Assembly (NCBI GenBank): GCA_016191115.1
Contig: JACPPG010000050.1
Span: 76,390-140,389, forward strand
Source of the DNA: Planctomycetia bacterium
GTDB lineage: Bacteria > Planctomycetota > Planctomycetia > Pirellulales > JACPPG01
Length of the DNA stretch: 64,000 bases
Reading direction: 5' to 3'
Shown here: one piece after another, positions 37,101 to 45,526 of the stretch
Layout: each line of letters begins with the position of its first letter
Numbering within the stretch: position 1 is the stretch's first letter
The notes under the pieces: generated by a model
The model's database searches: none
What the model was told of the DNA's origin: nothing
What the model saw: the letters and a program-made list of their open reading frames with translations, nothing else
Translations under genes and position numbers: made by a program

Positions 37101-38853
37101 CCTCGTCGCGCCGCGACCGCCAAACATCGCTCGCCATGGAGCGGCGATCCATCTTTGGCGCCGCGGCCAGGCGTTGCCCGAGTCGTCCAACCGTTGCTGA
37201 GTCCATCGCACTCGCATCATCGCCGGCGTTGACATCCAGCGCGATGGCAAGAGCTCTTGTCGCTACAATGAGGCGTTCGAGCCGCGCAATCACCCTGGGC
37301 AACCGGGACGCGAGCCGGTCGATGTCAGGGGGTAGCGCCATGTCGAGCATGACGCCGCGCCATGGGTGATGCGTGGGAGGGCCGATCTCCTTCATGTGCT
37401 GAATCGTGTCTTGCAGCAACTCGACGTACTCTCCTCGTTGCGAGAGCGTCCACCGCGCGGCGCCCGTCAATTCAAAATCCGCCGGCGGCACACCTCGCGC
37501 GCGCAGTCGCACCAGACTGCCCATGACGCGAAATGGACTGACACCTGATGGTTCCAGCGGCGTGTGTAGGCGGTCGGCGTGAGCGTTCAGCTTGTCGCGC
37601 GCGGCCTTCAGTTCCTCAGAAACCTGGGCCGCGTTCCCTGTCTTCGGACGGCCAAGCCGCAACGTTTCCGCCAGACTGTCGAGCACGGCGCGCTTGCTTG
37701 CCTTCTGGCTGTGCAATTCCAAGCACACGTCGCCCAAACCAACTTTCGCAAGGCGTCGCTTGACGACCTCGAGTGCCGCCATCTTTTCCGCAACAAACAA
37801 CACCCTTTTGCCTTCCTTGACGGCCGCTGCAATCATGTTCGCGATCGTTTGCGATTTGCCCGTGCCGGGCGGCCCTTGGACAACCAAATGTCTGCCGCGC
37901 CGGGCTTCTTCAAGGGCGAGCGCTTGTGAACTGTCCGCGTCCATTACATGGACCATGTCCAGGGGCTGGATCAGGCCATCGATTTTGTCATCCTCGCCGC
38001 ACAATGGAGGTTCGGCGCTGAATCCTTTATCCAAGAGGCCGACAATGATCGGGTGCCCATCCACCCGGCGGTCCGCTGGCCAGGTGTCCCCGTCGAGGTC
38101 GCGATACATCAAAAACTTCGCGAACGAGAAGAACCATAACACGATGTCGTCGCGACGGACCTCCCAGCGCTTCTGCCCCGCTACGGCGCGACCGACTTCA
38201 TCAAAGTATGCGGAGGGAGATAGATCCTCGACATCCGGAACATCAGGGAACTTAATACCGAACTCCAGGTCGAGCTTTGCCTGCAACGACAAGTTGGTGG
38301 TGACTTCGTCCTCACGAAAGCTCAACTTGAACTTTGCGCCGGCACTTTGGCGATTAAGGGCGACGGGGATTAGAAGCAACGGCGCAAATCGCTCTTGGTC
38401 CGACGACGGACTTTCGGTCCACTTCAAGAAACCGAGGGCCAAGTACAGAATGCTGACGCCTTGCTCCTCCTCAAAAGTCCGGGCGTCGAAGAACATGCGC
38501 AGCAGGCGCTTCTGGAGATTCTCGGACGAGAGGGCCGTTTGCAGCCGGGCATCGACGTGACGCTCTGCCCGTGCATCACTCAACGAGGCATCCTCGTCGG
38601 GCTGGGCAAGCAACGGGGAGACGCTCTGGGACTCGTCGTCATCGGAGGTCACTTTGTCCGCAAGGAAGGTCATTACCTTCCCATCGCGCACTAGTACCCG
38701 AAATACTTCCTCCGACCGCTCGTCAACGATCTCAATTCGGCTCGACCTAGACTTGCCACGTGGCGTGCTCAAGAGCCGATTCCGGCAGGTCAGGTCGAGG
38801 AGTTCTTTGCGATCTCTCTCCAATCGGGCGCGAATCGATTCCACGATTGACAT
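34114..38853 (-). CDS. DUF4011 helicase with Vsr/MTES_1575-like nuclease and DUF3320 end
   Basis: This 1579-residue protein starts with a DUF4011 region (ELLDLTCRNRLLSTPRG). The superfamily 1 helicase core has Walker A GPPGTGKSQTIANM near residue 328, Walker B LIDEASQVQP near 960, GDDKQLPPTRF just after, and RRLNVLITRARDR near 1200. At about 1255-1365 is a restriction-like nuclease (FRVDLAVVDPERP, then LGIECDGAMYH and WSTDWF). A DUF3320-like end follows (IHADEIARRAVDLCGG). Known relatives of this layout include single-gene anti-phage proteins, so defence is likely but unproven. Its base composition looks less GC-biased than its neighbours, which suggests acquisition. It may be co-transcribed with the HAD gene. 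Confidence 0.87.
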   Translation of the reverse strand: MSIVESIRARLERDRKELLDLTCRNRLLSTPRGKSRSSRIEIVDERSEEVFRVLVRDGKVMTFLADKVTSDDDESQSVSPLLAQPDEDASLSDARAERHVDARLQTALSSENLQKRLLRMFFDARTFEEEQGVSILYLALGFLKWTESPSSDQERFAPLLLIPVALNRQSAGAKFKLSFREDEVTTNLSLQAKLDLEFGIKFPDVPDVEDLSPSAYFDEVGRAVAGQKRWEVRRDDIVLWFFSFAKFLMYRDLDGDTWPADRRVDGHPIIVGLLDKGFSAEPPLCGEDDKIDGLIQPLDMVHVMDADSSQALALEEARRGRHLVVQGPPGTGKSQTIANMIAAAVKEGKRVLFVAEKMAALEVVKRRLAKVGLGDVCLELHSQKASKRAVLDSLAETLRLGRPKTGNAAQVSEELKAARDKLNAHADRLHTPLEPSGVSPFRVMGSLVRLRARGVPPADFELTGAARWTLSQRGEYVELLQDTIQHMKEIGPPTHHPWRGVMLDMALPPDIDRLASRLPRVIARLERLIVATRALAIALDVNAGDDASAMDSATVGRLGQRLAAAPKMDRRSMASDVWRSRRDEVAELVTAGGMLSECRAKLKTVVADVAWSADVSQARRHIAAHGRSWLRWFNRQYRDAQTLLRGVLRIDPPKSLKERLDILDLLMEGQRTLWHLTVKQGNDELGREAFGRFWRSDETDWAALAAIDEWERDCRDANIPASFRQVMAKLEDRAGVHTLVQQVGAELKPTLDEAHSLFQDLRLDPKMAFEIADLRKVPLEILKQRLEAWRDARESLTRWIAFRTRWSRLEAAGMAAIARELYQGQIDTAGAIDRFDIAYYEALLRQVVRQVPELAQFDGQSHERLLAAFQQIDLRRIDTAREQVARAHYDGLPQGELGVGELGKLRREIEKKRKNLPLRRLLKEAGHAVQAIKPVFMMSPISIAQFLEPGALDFDVLLIDEASQVQPVDALGAMARARQMIVVGDDKQLPPTRFFSKVLGDDDTTEDAEFSAADLESILGLCMAQGVARRMLRWHYRSHSPSLIAVSNHEFYGDRLYVPPSALRDGEEAGLSFRHVARGVFDRGKSATNAIEARAVAEAVIEHARKSPDKSLGVGAFSVAQRDAIVDELEVLRRQESGIEEFFATGKQDPFFVKNLENIQGDERDVIFISVGYARDASGHMAMTFGPLAVDGGERRLNVLITRARDRCVVFSSITADDIDLERARSRGAAALKTFLSFAQRRILDIAVPTQGGDYESEFEAQVGAALARYGYRIEPQVGIAGFRVDLAVVDPERPGRYLLGIECDGAMYHSSRSARDRDRLREAVLRDRGWIIHRVWSTDWFHRPEEQLRKAIAAIKAAKDEWACRDSRVAAPPPTRAPDGEIPRDSDTQVGKPRSSVVAIPYLQAVVALPPSGPVTDLPTDQLVQLVAEIIRDEGPIHADEIARRAVDLCGGKRTSQRSCEAVERALALVVRKAIVTREGAFYWPAGQSGFPVRNRADVASPTLRKPEMLPPREIQAALLAIIRSQHGATADDAIVEASRLLGYGATSQQLKAVLGEQVTALVSAQRLFERNCMLYAD

Positions 38854-39047
38854 GACGTGCGGGCGCGTGCCCCCTCACACAAAGTTCGCCACTGCCTCGG
38901 ACCGCCGATGGAAGAACTATAGCTTTGGAGGGCGGTCGGTTCCAGCAATGCGGCTGCAAAGCCGGATTTTTGTTGGCTGAACGAACTTTTAGAGACCGAC
39001 ATCGCAGACGCGCGATTGCGCCTACAGTGCAATGCGCGGCGCCTCGA

Positions 39048-40001
39048 TCATACACGCTTGTGGCGGAGAATGTGGATGCCGCGCCAGACGGCCAAGGCCA
39101 GCGCCGCGACGACGGCGGTTTCCAGTAGCAGTTGCCACCACGTCCAGTGCCTTAGCACGTTGGCGGCGTGCCCGGCGAGCGCGATGTGCCCCGGGCCGTA
39201 CCACAAGGGCGCTGCGCCCCGCCGCTGCGCTAGTAGCCAGTTGCGCAGGTCGTACTGCTCGAAGGCCGGCGTCCAGCAGTCGTGGCTCACGGAGTCGAAT
39301 TCCGTGAGATGCACGCGGCCGCCGGCTTGCGCTAGCGCCCTGACCGTGCGGCGGACAAACCGCGGCGGCATCCACTCGTCACGCGTCGAGTGGAAGGCCC
39401 ACACCGGCACGGAAACGAGCCGGTCGATACGCGACACGTCGCCCCCGGGCGACGCCAAGGGCGCGACGGCCGAGAACATTTCCGGGCGTCGCAGGGCCAG
39501 CTCCCAGCAGCCGTTGCCTCCGCTGGAGAGGCCGGCCAGCGACACGCGCTGGGCATCGATGACGCGCGTCCGTAGCGTCTCCTCGAGAATGGCCGCGACG
39601 ACGTTCACCATGTCGTCGGCGCGCGGCGCGCCGCCGGCGCTGCCGCCCGAGGAACCCGGCCAGTAGACCCACTCGGGATTGTCCTTCGGGCACTGCACGG
39701 CCAAGACAAAGAAGGGAAACCGCGACCGCTGCCAAGGCCGCGGAAAAACGAGCGTGTCGAGCCACGTGAGGTGGTGTAGATTGTCGTCGCCCGACTCGCC
39801 GTAGCCGTGCAGCCATACCAGCAGCGGCAGCGGCCGGGCGGCATCCGCCCCGTCGGGCACAAAAAGCCGATAGCGGAACAGGTGGTCCCGATAACCGCCC
39901 CCGGTGTAGCGGTACTCAAGCGGCGTGAAGAGCGCGACGAACTCGGCGTGCAACGCGCCCGGCTGCAAGAGCGACAACGTGAGGATGAGGGCGGGTGACA
40001 T
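39048..40001 (-). CDS. Secreted alpha/beta hydrolase with C-terminal membrane anchor
   Basis: The 317-residue protein has a short signal sequence (ALILTLSLLQPGALHA) and an alpha/beta-hydrolase domain like PHB depolymerase or feruloyl esterase. LLVWLHGYGESG forms the oxyanion region, GLSSGGNG the nucleophile, HSTRDEW the probable acid and SVSHDCW the histidine. A final helix (LLLETAVVAALALAVWRGI) should fix it in the membrane with the catalytic part outside. The ATG at 40001 gives the signal sequence. The natural substrate is unknown. Confidence 0.82.
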   Translation of the reverse strand: MSPALILTLSLLQPGALHAEFVALFTPLEYRYTGGGYRDHLFRYRLFVPDGADAARPLPLLVWLHGYGESGDDNLHHLTWLDTLVFPRPWQRSRFPFFVLAVQCPKDNPEWVYWPGSSGGSAGGAPRADDMVNVVAAILEETLRTRVIDAQRVSLAGLSSGGNGCWELALRRPEMFSAVAPLASPGGDVSRIDRLVSVPVWAFHSTRDEWMPPRFVRRTVRALAQAGGRVHLTEFDSVSHDCWTPAFEQYDLRNWLLAQRRGAAPLWYGPGHIALAGHAANVLRHWTWWQLLLETAVVAALALAVWRGIHILRHKRV

Positions 40002-40049
40002 GGGGAGCGAGTGAGCAATGGTCGGTGGTCAGTGGGCGGCAGATTCAAA

Positions 40050-40138
40050 TGATGAATGCGGAATGATGAATGCGGAATGATGAATGATGAATGAAGGGAC
40101 CGCGGAAGCGAGTCTCTTGTATTCATCATTCATCATTT
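40050..40138. repeat. AATGATGAATG / CATTCATCATT repeat
   Basis: Tandem GATGAATGCGGAATGATG units at the left are mirrored by ATTCATCATTCATCATT at the right. They lie between the pseudopilin stop and the hydrolase gene. Confidence 0.65.
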
Positions 40139-40149
40139 CTATCTCCCGC

Positions 40150-41262
40150 CTAGTTTCCCTCCCCGCGGTCGGGCGTCACGAGCGCCAGGAGCACGTTGGG
40201 ATCGGTTTGCCGCGACAGGCCGGTGACGTGCCCGTCGGCGAAGGCAAAATTGATCTCGGCCGGGTGGAAGCTGTATATCTCGCCGGCGTTGTCGCATTGC
40301 ATCAGGCACTTGCCCGCCGGCGTGTCACGGCCGCTAATGTCGGCGACGGTTTGCGGGTCGGCCCAGGCGCTTTCAAGCGGCTCGTTGCGCATGGTGCGGA
40401 CGCCGTTTTCCCAATGCTCCGGCCGGCCGGCGACCTCGGTCATGGCAATCGTGTTCGACAGGCCGTCGGTGATGTCGCTCGCCCGCAGGCGCACGCTGAA
40501 CTCCACCGTCACAGGCCCCAGGATCGCGGGCGTGACCTTGTTCACCAGCGCCTTCGATTCGACGGCGAACGGCGAGGGGAACATCCCGCGCAATCCCGCC
40601 GGATCGTCTCGCGGCACGTCGTACCCGAAAGTGCGGGCGGTGCCGTCCTCGACGCCGGTGATCACCGTGTAGTCGGTGACGGCGCCTGTGTATTTCGCCG
40701 AGTACTTGGCATCCAGCTTGCCGAGGATAGGGGCGATGATCTTGTGCTGGCGGTACGACTTCGGAAACGCCAGCGACGGCTGGTAGGCGTTCGGCTGCGG
40801 GTCGCGCGGCGGCGCGGAGGGGCACACCGTGACACCCAGGTCGGCGCCGATGGCGGCGGCGTTCGCCGGATCGCAGAACATGCCCTCGGTGTGGTAGTTG
40901 GCGGCCACCGCGGCGGCGTCGAGAAACGGCAAGAGCTCGCTCATGTAGCCGTGGAACTGCCACTGGCTGTCGCCCCCCAACGGCCCGGTGACCCGCACCG
41001 TCATGCCGGAAGGGAACGCGCCGCGTTGCGATTCGCAGTTGGCCAAGGCGAGGCCGAACTGTCGGAGGTTGTTCTGGCACTGGGTCGAGCGGGCCCGTTC
41101 GCGCGCGGCCTGAATCGCGGGGATCGAAAGCGATATCAACAGCCCGATGATGGCGATCACGATCAAGACCTCGATGAGCGTAAAGCCGGTGCGGGCGGAA
41201 GCAGGCAGGCGGCGGTAGGCAGCGGGCCGTTCGAAAGGCGGGCAGCCGGCCGTTTGCCGCAT
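40150..41262 (-). CDS. DUF1559 pseudopilin-like protein
   Basis: This 370-residue protein has a prepilin leader and methylation site ([19 protein letters not shown]), then the DUF1559 body with [16 protein letters not shown] and [18 protein letters not shown]. The end contains [17 protein letters not shown], an exact H-X9-DG motif. Such proteins are abundant in planctomycetes and are thought to be exported by a type II/IV pilus-like machine; individual roles are unknown. The ATG at 41262 is used; an ATG at 41367 is possible but would put a CCCCTCTCCCC hairpin inside the leader. It ends a six-gene unit. Confidence 0.88.
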   Translation of the reverse strand: MRQTAGCPPFERPAAYRRLPASARTGFTLIEVLIVIAIIGLLISLSIPAIQAARERARSTQCQNNLRQFGLALANCESQRGAFPSGMTVRVTGPLGGDSQWQFHGYMSELLPFLDAAAVAANYHTEGMFCDPANAAAIGADLGVTVCPSAPPRDPQPNAYQPSLAFPKSYRQHKIIAPILGKLDAKYSAKYTGAVTDYTVITGVEDGTARTFGYDVPRDDPAGLRGMFPSPFAVESKALVNKVTPAILGPVTVEFSVRLRASDITDGLSNTIAMTEVAGRPEHWENGVRTMRNEPLESAWADPQTVADISGRDTPAGKCLMQCDNAGEIYSFHPAEINFAFADGHVTGLSRQTDPNVLLALVTPDRGEGN

Positions 41263-41283
41263 GGCGTCTGTGCTGTCTGCTGC

Positions 41284-41315
41284 CAGCCCCTCTCCCCTTG
41301 CGGGAGAGGGGCTGG
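41284..41315. repeat. CAGCCCCTCTCCCC hairpin
   Basis: CAGCCCCTCTCCCC and GGGAGAGGGGCTG form a strong stem around a 4-5 base loop, just upstream of the chosen pseudopilin start. A pilin start at 41367 would translate it as [12 protein letters not shown]. It probably affects the leader of this gene. Confidence 0.6.
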
Positions 41316-41380
41316 GGGTGAGGGGGCCGCGGCCGCGCATGTTTTGTTGAAGTAGCTTCCCGTGCATCGCTATACCACCC

Positions 41381-41656
41381 CTATCGATTTTGCCACGCCT
41401 TCGCGCCGGCGAGCGCCACAATCGCCAGCCCACAAATCACGGCGTACGTCCGCCACGTCCAAGTCCGGACGTCGATCGTCGAAAGCAGGCCCCACCAGAC
41501 GCGGGGAAATAATTGAAACACAAGCGCCGCGGCGGTCGTCACCAGCAGCAGTTCCAGCCACGGAAACGGGCGAACGTCGTCTGTGTCATCCGTCGCCATA
41601 ATCCTAGTCGTCCGATCCGGCGCCGCCGCGCCTCGCCCGGCCGCGGCCCCGCTCAC
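41381..41656 (-). CDS. Small membrane protein of the MauE-like operon
   Basis: The product is 91 residues from a GTG that overlaps the preceding stop by four bases (GTGA), or 72 residues from an ATG at 41599. It has two hydrophobic helices ([19 protein letters not shown] and [19 protein letters not shown]). I know no family for it. Position between the MauE-like and pseudopilin genes suggests it is a partner of one of them. Confidence 0.6.
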   Translation of the reverse strand: MSGAAAGRGAAAPDRTTRIMATDDTDDVRPFPWLELLLVTTAAALVFQLFPRVWWGLLSTIDVRTWTWRTYAVICGLAIVALAGAKAWQNR

Positions 41657-42609
41657 AACTCACTCGACACGCGGACCACGGTCCCGTCGTCGACGTCGAT
41701 CACGACGGGCGTGGCGACGAACCATTCTTTGTCCGCCGACAGCAGGCCGCGCGCGAAACCCAGCGGCGCGCCGCTGTCGGCTATTAGCGTATCATCGAAC
41801 GGCGGCACCTCCACAAGCGCCACCTGCCGCGCGCGGCCAAGGTCGGCAAGCCCCTCGTCGGACTCGTAGTTCGCCAATACTTCCTGGCACTTCGGACAGT
41901 CGTGATGATACAGCAGCACGGTCCACTGCCCGACGCTCAGTTGGCTGCCGATATCCGTGTGCGTTAGCAGGGGCAACCGCTTCCCAACCCATCCGTTCGG
42001 CTCCAGCACGACCGACTTCGCATCGGCAGGAATGTCCCCCGCATCGGTCAGTCGGGCAGGAGCCAGCATGGCGATCGCCCACACGACCGTCAGGTTCAGC
42101 GAGACGGCGGCCAGGGCCGCGGGCACCATTCGCCACGCGTGGCGCTCCCGCACCACCTCCGGCGCTTCTGCCGCTGGCACAAGAGCATCGGCCAGATCGC
42201 GCCGCGGCCACCACCACCACAGGGCAAACACCGCCGCCAGATCGCCCACAAACGTCCACCAAGGGCTAACCCGCACGCCGCCGAAGCATCCGCACGACTC
42301 CGCGCCGGACAGGCCGCGATAGAGCGAAACGCACGCGAACAGCGCAAACGCGACAAGCGCCGCGCGCCACGCTCCCCTTCGCGCGAAGCCGGACAGGAGC
42401 CACAGGCCGAGCAGGGCCTCGCCCTCGACAAGCGCCGCGGCGAGCAGGCGCGAGCCGACTGGACTCGCCGCGGCCGGGGCGGACACCAGGTCGTACGCCT
42501 TCAGCCCGGCCGCCACGAGAAGCACCCCGCCCAGCGCGGCGCGCAGTGTGCGCCCCGCACCGGGGCTTATGGCGCCGGCCATGGCCCAGATCGTCTTCGT
42601 GGTTTCCAT
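41653..42609 (-). CDS. MauE-like membrane protein fused to a MauD/thioredoxin-like domain
   Basis: The 318-residue protein has an N-terminal MauE/DoxX-type four-helix domain (about 15-160). It carries the Cys motif ESCGCFGG and the helix WWTFVGDLAAVFALWWWW. A further membrane segment (ALAAVSLNLTVVWAIAML) leads into a C-terminal thioredoxin-like domain with HHDCPKCQEV. In methylamine dehydrogenase clusters, MauE and MauD are separate proteins needed to make the disulfide-rich small subunit; here both appear in one chain. The CPxC pair would face the periplasm. The gene directly upstream encodes a Cys-rich secreted protein, a natural substrate. Confidence 0.8.
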   Translation of the reverse strand: METTKTIWAMAGAISPGAGRTLRAALGGVLLVAAGLKAYDLVSAPAAASPVGSRLLAAALVEGEALLGLWLLSGFARRGAWRAALVAFALFACVSLYRGLSGAESCGCFGGVRVSPWWTFVGDLAAVFALWWWWPRRDLADALVPAAEAPEVVRERHAWRMVPAALAAVSLNLTVVWAIAMLAPARLTDAGDIPADAKSVVLEPNGWVGKRLPLLTHTDIGSQLSVGQWTVLLYHHDCPKCQEVLANYESDEGLADLGRARQVALVEVPPFDDTLIADSGAPLGFARGLLSADKEWFVATPVVIDVDDGTVVRVSSEL

Positions 42610-42669
42610 GGGGCTGTTCGTCTCTAGATGCGTGCCTTCGATTCCCGCCGCAGGGCGCCAATCGACTCA

Positions 42670-43044
42670 CTACGGAGGCTTCGGCGTGCACATGCTGTTG
42701 ACCACCGTTACGGCGAAAGCGCCTTGCGCGCAACCCTGGCCCGTTCCGGGGCACGAGTACTTGCAAGCGGGATCTCCGCATGGACAGGCATTGCACATGA
42801 TGAACGTGGTCCTGTTATTGGGCGCCGGAGCGCTTGAACGATCGTTCACGCTGGCGTTCGGATCGTTCAGGTCGGCGGTGGCGACAAACGCGTAGTGTAT
42901 GTACGAGTTTTGACTGGTGCATATGTCCGTTCCAGAGACGCAGCCGGTGGGGCATGCCGCGAAGCCGCTTGATGCCCAGTCTTCTGCGAGCAGCGCCAGG
43001 GTCGTTGCCCACACTACGATCACAAGCCTTTGCAAGATCACCAT
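42670..43044 (-). CDS. Secreted cysteine-rich small protein
   Basis: This 124-residue protein has a signal peptide (LVIVVWATTLALLAEDWASS) and ten cysteines in the mature part, clustered in ACPTGC and in CNACPCGDPACKYSCPG. Such a number and spacing suggest several disulfides. No family is recognised. The mature part has no tryptophan, so it is not a TTQ-bearing methylamine dehydrogenase subunit. The ATG at 43044 has GGGAGAA upstream. It lies 60 bases before the MauE-MauD-like gene on the same strand. Confidence 0.7.
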   Translation of the reverse strand: MVILQRLVIVVWATTLALLAEDWASSGFAACPTGCVSGTDICTSQNSYIHYAFVATADLNDPNASVNDRSSAPAPNNRTTFIMCNACPCGDPACKYSCPGTGQGCAQGAFAVTVVNSMCTPKPP

Positions 43045-43118
43045 GTCACGATTCTCCCATTGATGTTGCCGCCGATCCGCAGGATGATCAAAACTTTCAC
43101 ATGGGTGAAGGCCGCTCC

Positions 43119-44246
43119 TTACGACCGCGTTCGCTTCCTCCACACCAAGGCTATCAGGACGACCACGCACGCAACGTTCAGAACAATCAGCCACGTCCGC
43201 CCCCCCCGTGAAACGCCGTCCACAGGCGCGTCTGCGATCGTCTTGCCAGCCATCAAATCATCGTACCGAGTGATGTCCATTTCCTCCCGCGACAAGTAGC
43301 GTTTGCCGGCGTCGGTGAGCAGGTAGGTGCGGACTTCTTTGCCAACGTGTTCGTTAATCCACGAGCCGACGGGAAATGTTATCGAAAACAAACCGTCGGG
43401 AATATCGCCGTTGACGCTCGACTGTTGGACCTCGACGCGCCCCCCTTCGGTAAACCGTCGATTGTCATCCAGATTCTTCCAGCTCCATCCCGTCGGCGCG
43501 AGAGGCGGATCGCCGTCTTTCGAGTAGGTGATGACGTGCTCCGACTGGAGCCGCCCCAACCGCTCTAGGCTGAACGCCGTAGGTGCACATGCGGCGGCCG
43601 CGTCGACTTTGATACGCGCCGTCCACTCGGCACCCCGCGGGAACACGAGCGTGGCGATTCTATCGCCGTCAGCCGGAGGCTGCACGCGGACGCTTCCCTC
43701 GTCCACCTCCACAAGCAGCCGGCGCAGCAGGTCGAAGGGGCGGTAGACGAGCGAGATCGCCATCGTGTCGATGCTCACCGTGAGCGTGGTGACAGGCTCT
43801 TCATCGTGCCACTCCTCGCCATAGGGAAACTTGGTGGGACCCTTGCCAAAGAGCGTCCTGGATCCTTGCTCGTTGAATCCACACGCGTAGGCGTTCGCGC
43901 CCAGGGCGTTCGCCCCTTCATCCCAAGACTCGCCGTCGAGCTCGTAGTAAAGCTTGTCCGCCTTGCGGGCATACGTGATCGTCGATCGCAACGTCACGTC
44001 GTGCGGCGGCACGTCAGGCGAAGGAAGCCCCGTCATGACGCCGATTTGCCCTTTGGCGTACGTTCGCCACACCGTGCAAGTGAACCGATACGAGTGCACC
44101 TCGGACTCCCGCTTTCGCCATGCCGCGAGCACGTTCTCCAGCGTGACGTCGTCGGCCCACGCCGGCGCTGGACACCCCACGATGGCGACGGCAAGCAGCG
44201 CTGCAACTGCGCAGAACGTGCGCGATGAGACCACGCTGCCGGTCAT
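43119..44246 (-). CDS. Secreted membrane-anchored protein, LolA-like in outline
   Basis: The 375-residue product has a signal peptide (FCAVAALLAVAIVGCPAPAW), then a beta-rich body that starts LENVLAAWRKRESEVHSYRF. That start is similar in style to TIGR03009/LolA-like domains. A C-terminal helix (WLIVLNVACVVVLIALVWRK) probably anchors it. The family is not certain. The ATG at 44246 has AAAGGAG upstream and is two bases after the DUF1573 stop, so the genes are coupled. A role with the surface proteins of this operon is inferred. Confidence 0.7.
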   Translation of the reverse strand: MTGSVVSSRTFCAVAALLAVAIVGCPAPAWADDVTLENVLAAWRKRESEVHSYRFTCTVWRTYAKGQIGVMTGLPSPDVPPHDVTLRSTITYARKADKLYYELDGESWDEGANALGANAYACGFNEQGSRTLFGKGPTKFPYGEEWHDEEPVTTLTVSIDTMAISLVYRPFDLLRRLLVEVDEGSVRVQPPADGDRIATLVFPRGAEWTARIKVDAAAACAPTAFSLERLGRLQSEHVITYSKDGDPPLAPTGWSWKNLDDNRRFTEGGRVEVQQSSVNGDIPDGLFSITFPVGSWINEHVGKEVRTYLLTDAGKRYLSREEMDITRYDDLMAGKTIADAPVDGVSRGGRTWLIVLNVACVVVLIALVWRKRTRS

Positions 44247-44248
44247 AT

Positions 44249-45358
44249 CTACTCCTTTCCCTCGGACCCTTCGGCAAGGCCGTGCCATGCCACGGGAAGG
44301 AGGATTGTGAGCGGCGCATCGCCCGCGCTCCGAACGACCATCGTGAGCGTTTCGCTTTGGGGCCCGGTGGCGCGAACGATATGCGCAATACGCACTTCGA
44401 TGTCGTGCCCGGACCGCCTGTCCCAATCCGCCGTCAAGGCCGCGTGGTCGCGAACCGACTCGACTTGGAACGGCTCGTTCACCCGCGATCTTAGCGTCAC
44501 CGTGCCGCCAAGCGTTTCGCCCACGCGCCCGGCGCCCAGGTGCAGCTCGTGCGGGTCGGCTTCCACTTCCTCCTCGACGCGGCCAAAGAACACGATGTGC
44601 GCGGTCTCGAGCGGCGGCGAATCCGGCGGCGTGGCCAAGAGCACGATCGTGCCCTCGAAGGGGCCGGGCGGGAGCTCGCTCCGCGGAACCACCGATACCC
44701 GGTGCTCCTGGTCGGAGACGCGCTCGGTCGCGACGGCGGCGACCGACTCGTCGCACCGCGCCACAAGCGACGCGAGCGGGCAGGCACTGTGAACGGCGAT
44801 CACTTTCGCGTCGAACGGATGGCCGCGCGTCAGCTCGTCAAACCGCGCGCACGGAGGCTCGCACTTCAAAAGCTGCTTCACGTACCCGCGCAGCATCCAC
44901 GAGATTCTCGTCGATTCGTCCCCGGCGATCCGTGGCATCAATCGGACGGAAAGGCGGTGGTCGGTGGCCGGGCTGGGACCTTTGAGCAGGTCGACCGTCA
45001 CCAGCACGTCCGTCGCTTCGCCGGCCGGGATCGTTACCGATTCAGGAGCGACGGACGTGCAATTGCAGGTGGCGTCGAAGCGCGCGATGCGCACATCGCG
45101 TTCGGACGTGTTTCTTATGTGCAGCGCGTGCTCGACAGCCGTCGACGCCCACACTTCGCCAAGGAGCAGATTTTGCTCCGCGACGACAAGCGCAGCGGAC
45201 GAAACGACATGGTCGGGCGTCCGGTATGGGTCGCTGCACCCGGCAAGGAGCAACAGACCGGCGCACGTTGCCTGCAGGCCGCGCGTGCGGAAGAAGCCGG
45301 CCGGGCGGGTGTCGCACCCCCCAGGAGCCGCGCGTCGCTGTCGAGAGTTCCTACCCAT
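44249..45358 (-). CDS. DUF1573 lipoprotein
   Basis: The 369-residue protein has a lipobox (GLLLLAGCSD) and a DUF1573 region near residues 60-130, with LHIRNTSERDVRIARFDATC and NCTSVAPESVTIPAGE. This is the Ig-like domain with a CxC pair typical of the family. Further beta-rich Ig-like repeats follow. It should sit on the periplasmic or outer surface, attached by lipid. The ATG at 45358 has AAGGGAG in front. It is the first gene of the operon that continues to the pseudopilin. Confidence 0.85.
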   Translation of the reverse strand: MGRNSRQRRAAPGGCDTRPAGFFRTRGLQATCAGLLLLAGCSDPYRTPDHVVSSAALVVAEQNLLLGEVWASTAVEHALHIRNTSERDVRIARFDATCNCTSVAPESVTIPAGEATDVLVTVDLLKGPSPATDHRLSVRLMPRIAGDESTRISWMLRGYVKQLLKCEPPCARFDELTRGHPFDAKVIAVHSACPLASLVARCDESVAAVATERVSDQEHRVSVVPRSELPPGPFEGTIVLLATPPDSPPLETAHIVFFGRVEEEVEADPHELHLGAGRVGETLGGTVTLRSRVNEPFQVESVRDHAALTADWDRRSGHDIEVRIAHIVRATGPQSETLTMVVRSAGDAPLTILLPVAWHGLAEGSEGKE

Positions 45359-45526
45359 GCCCACTCCCTTGTAGCCGCCGCGACTTTCACGGTCCGGGAA
45401 GGCCGGTGCGGCGCCGCAGTCTACCGAGCGGATGGCGGCTGTCAAGCAGTCGCGCCGAGGAAAAGCGCGCGCTGCGCGCGCACTGCGAACATTCCTCTTG
45501 ACGCCTCATGCGGTGACATACATATG

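Noticed and set aside
40084-41355. A 423-codon open frame opposite the pseudopilin gene
   Set aside because: The minus-strand frame has the prepilin leader, DUF1559 blocks and H-X9-DG motif; the plus frame has none.
42670-43044. Cys-rich protein as methylamine dehydrogenase small subunit (MauA)
   Set aside because: The mature part has no tryptophan for the TTQ cofactor, and no large subunit gene is present.
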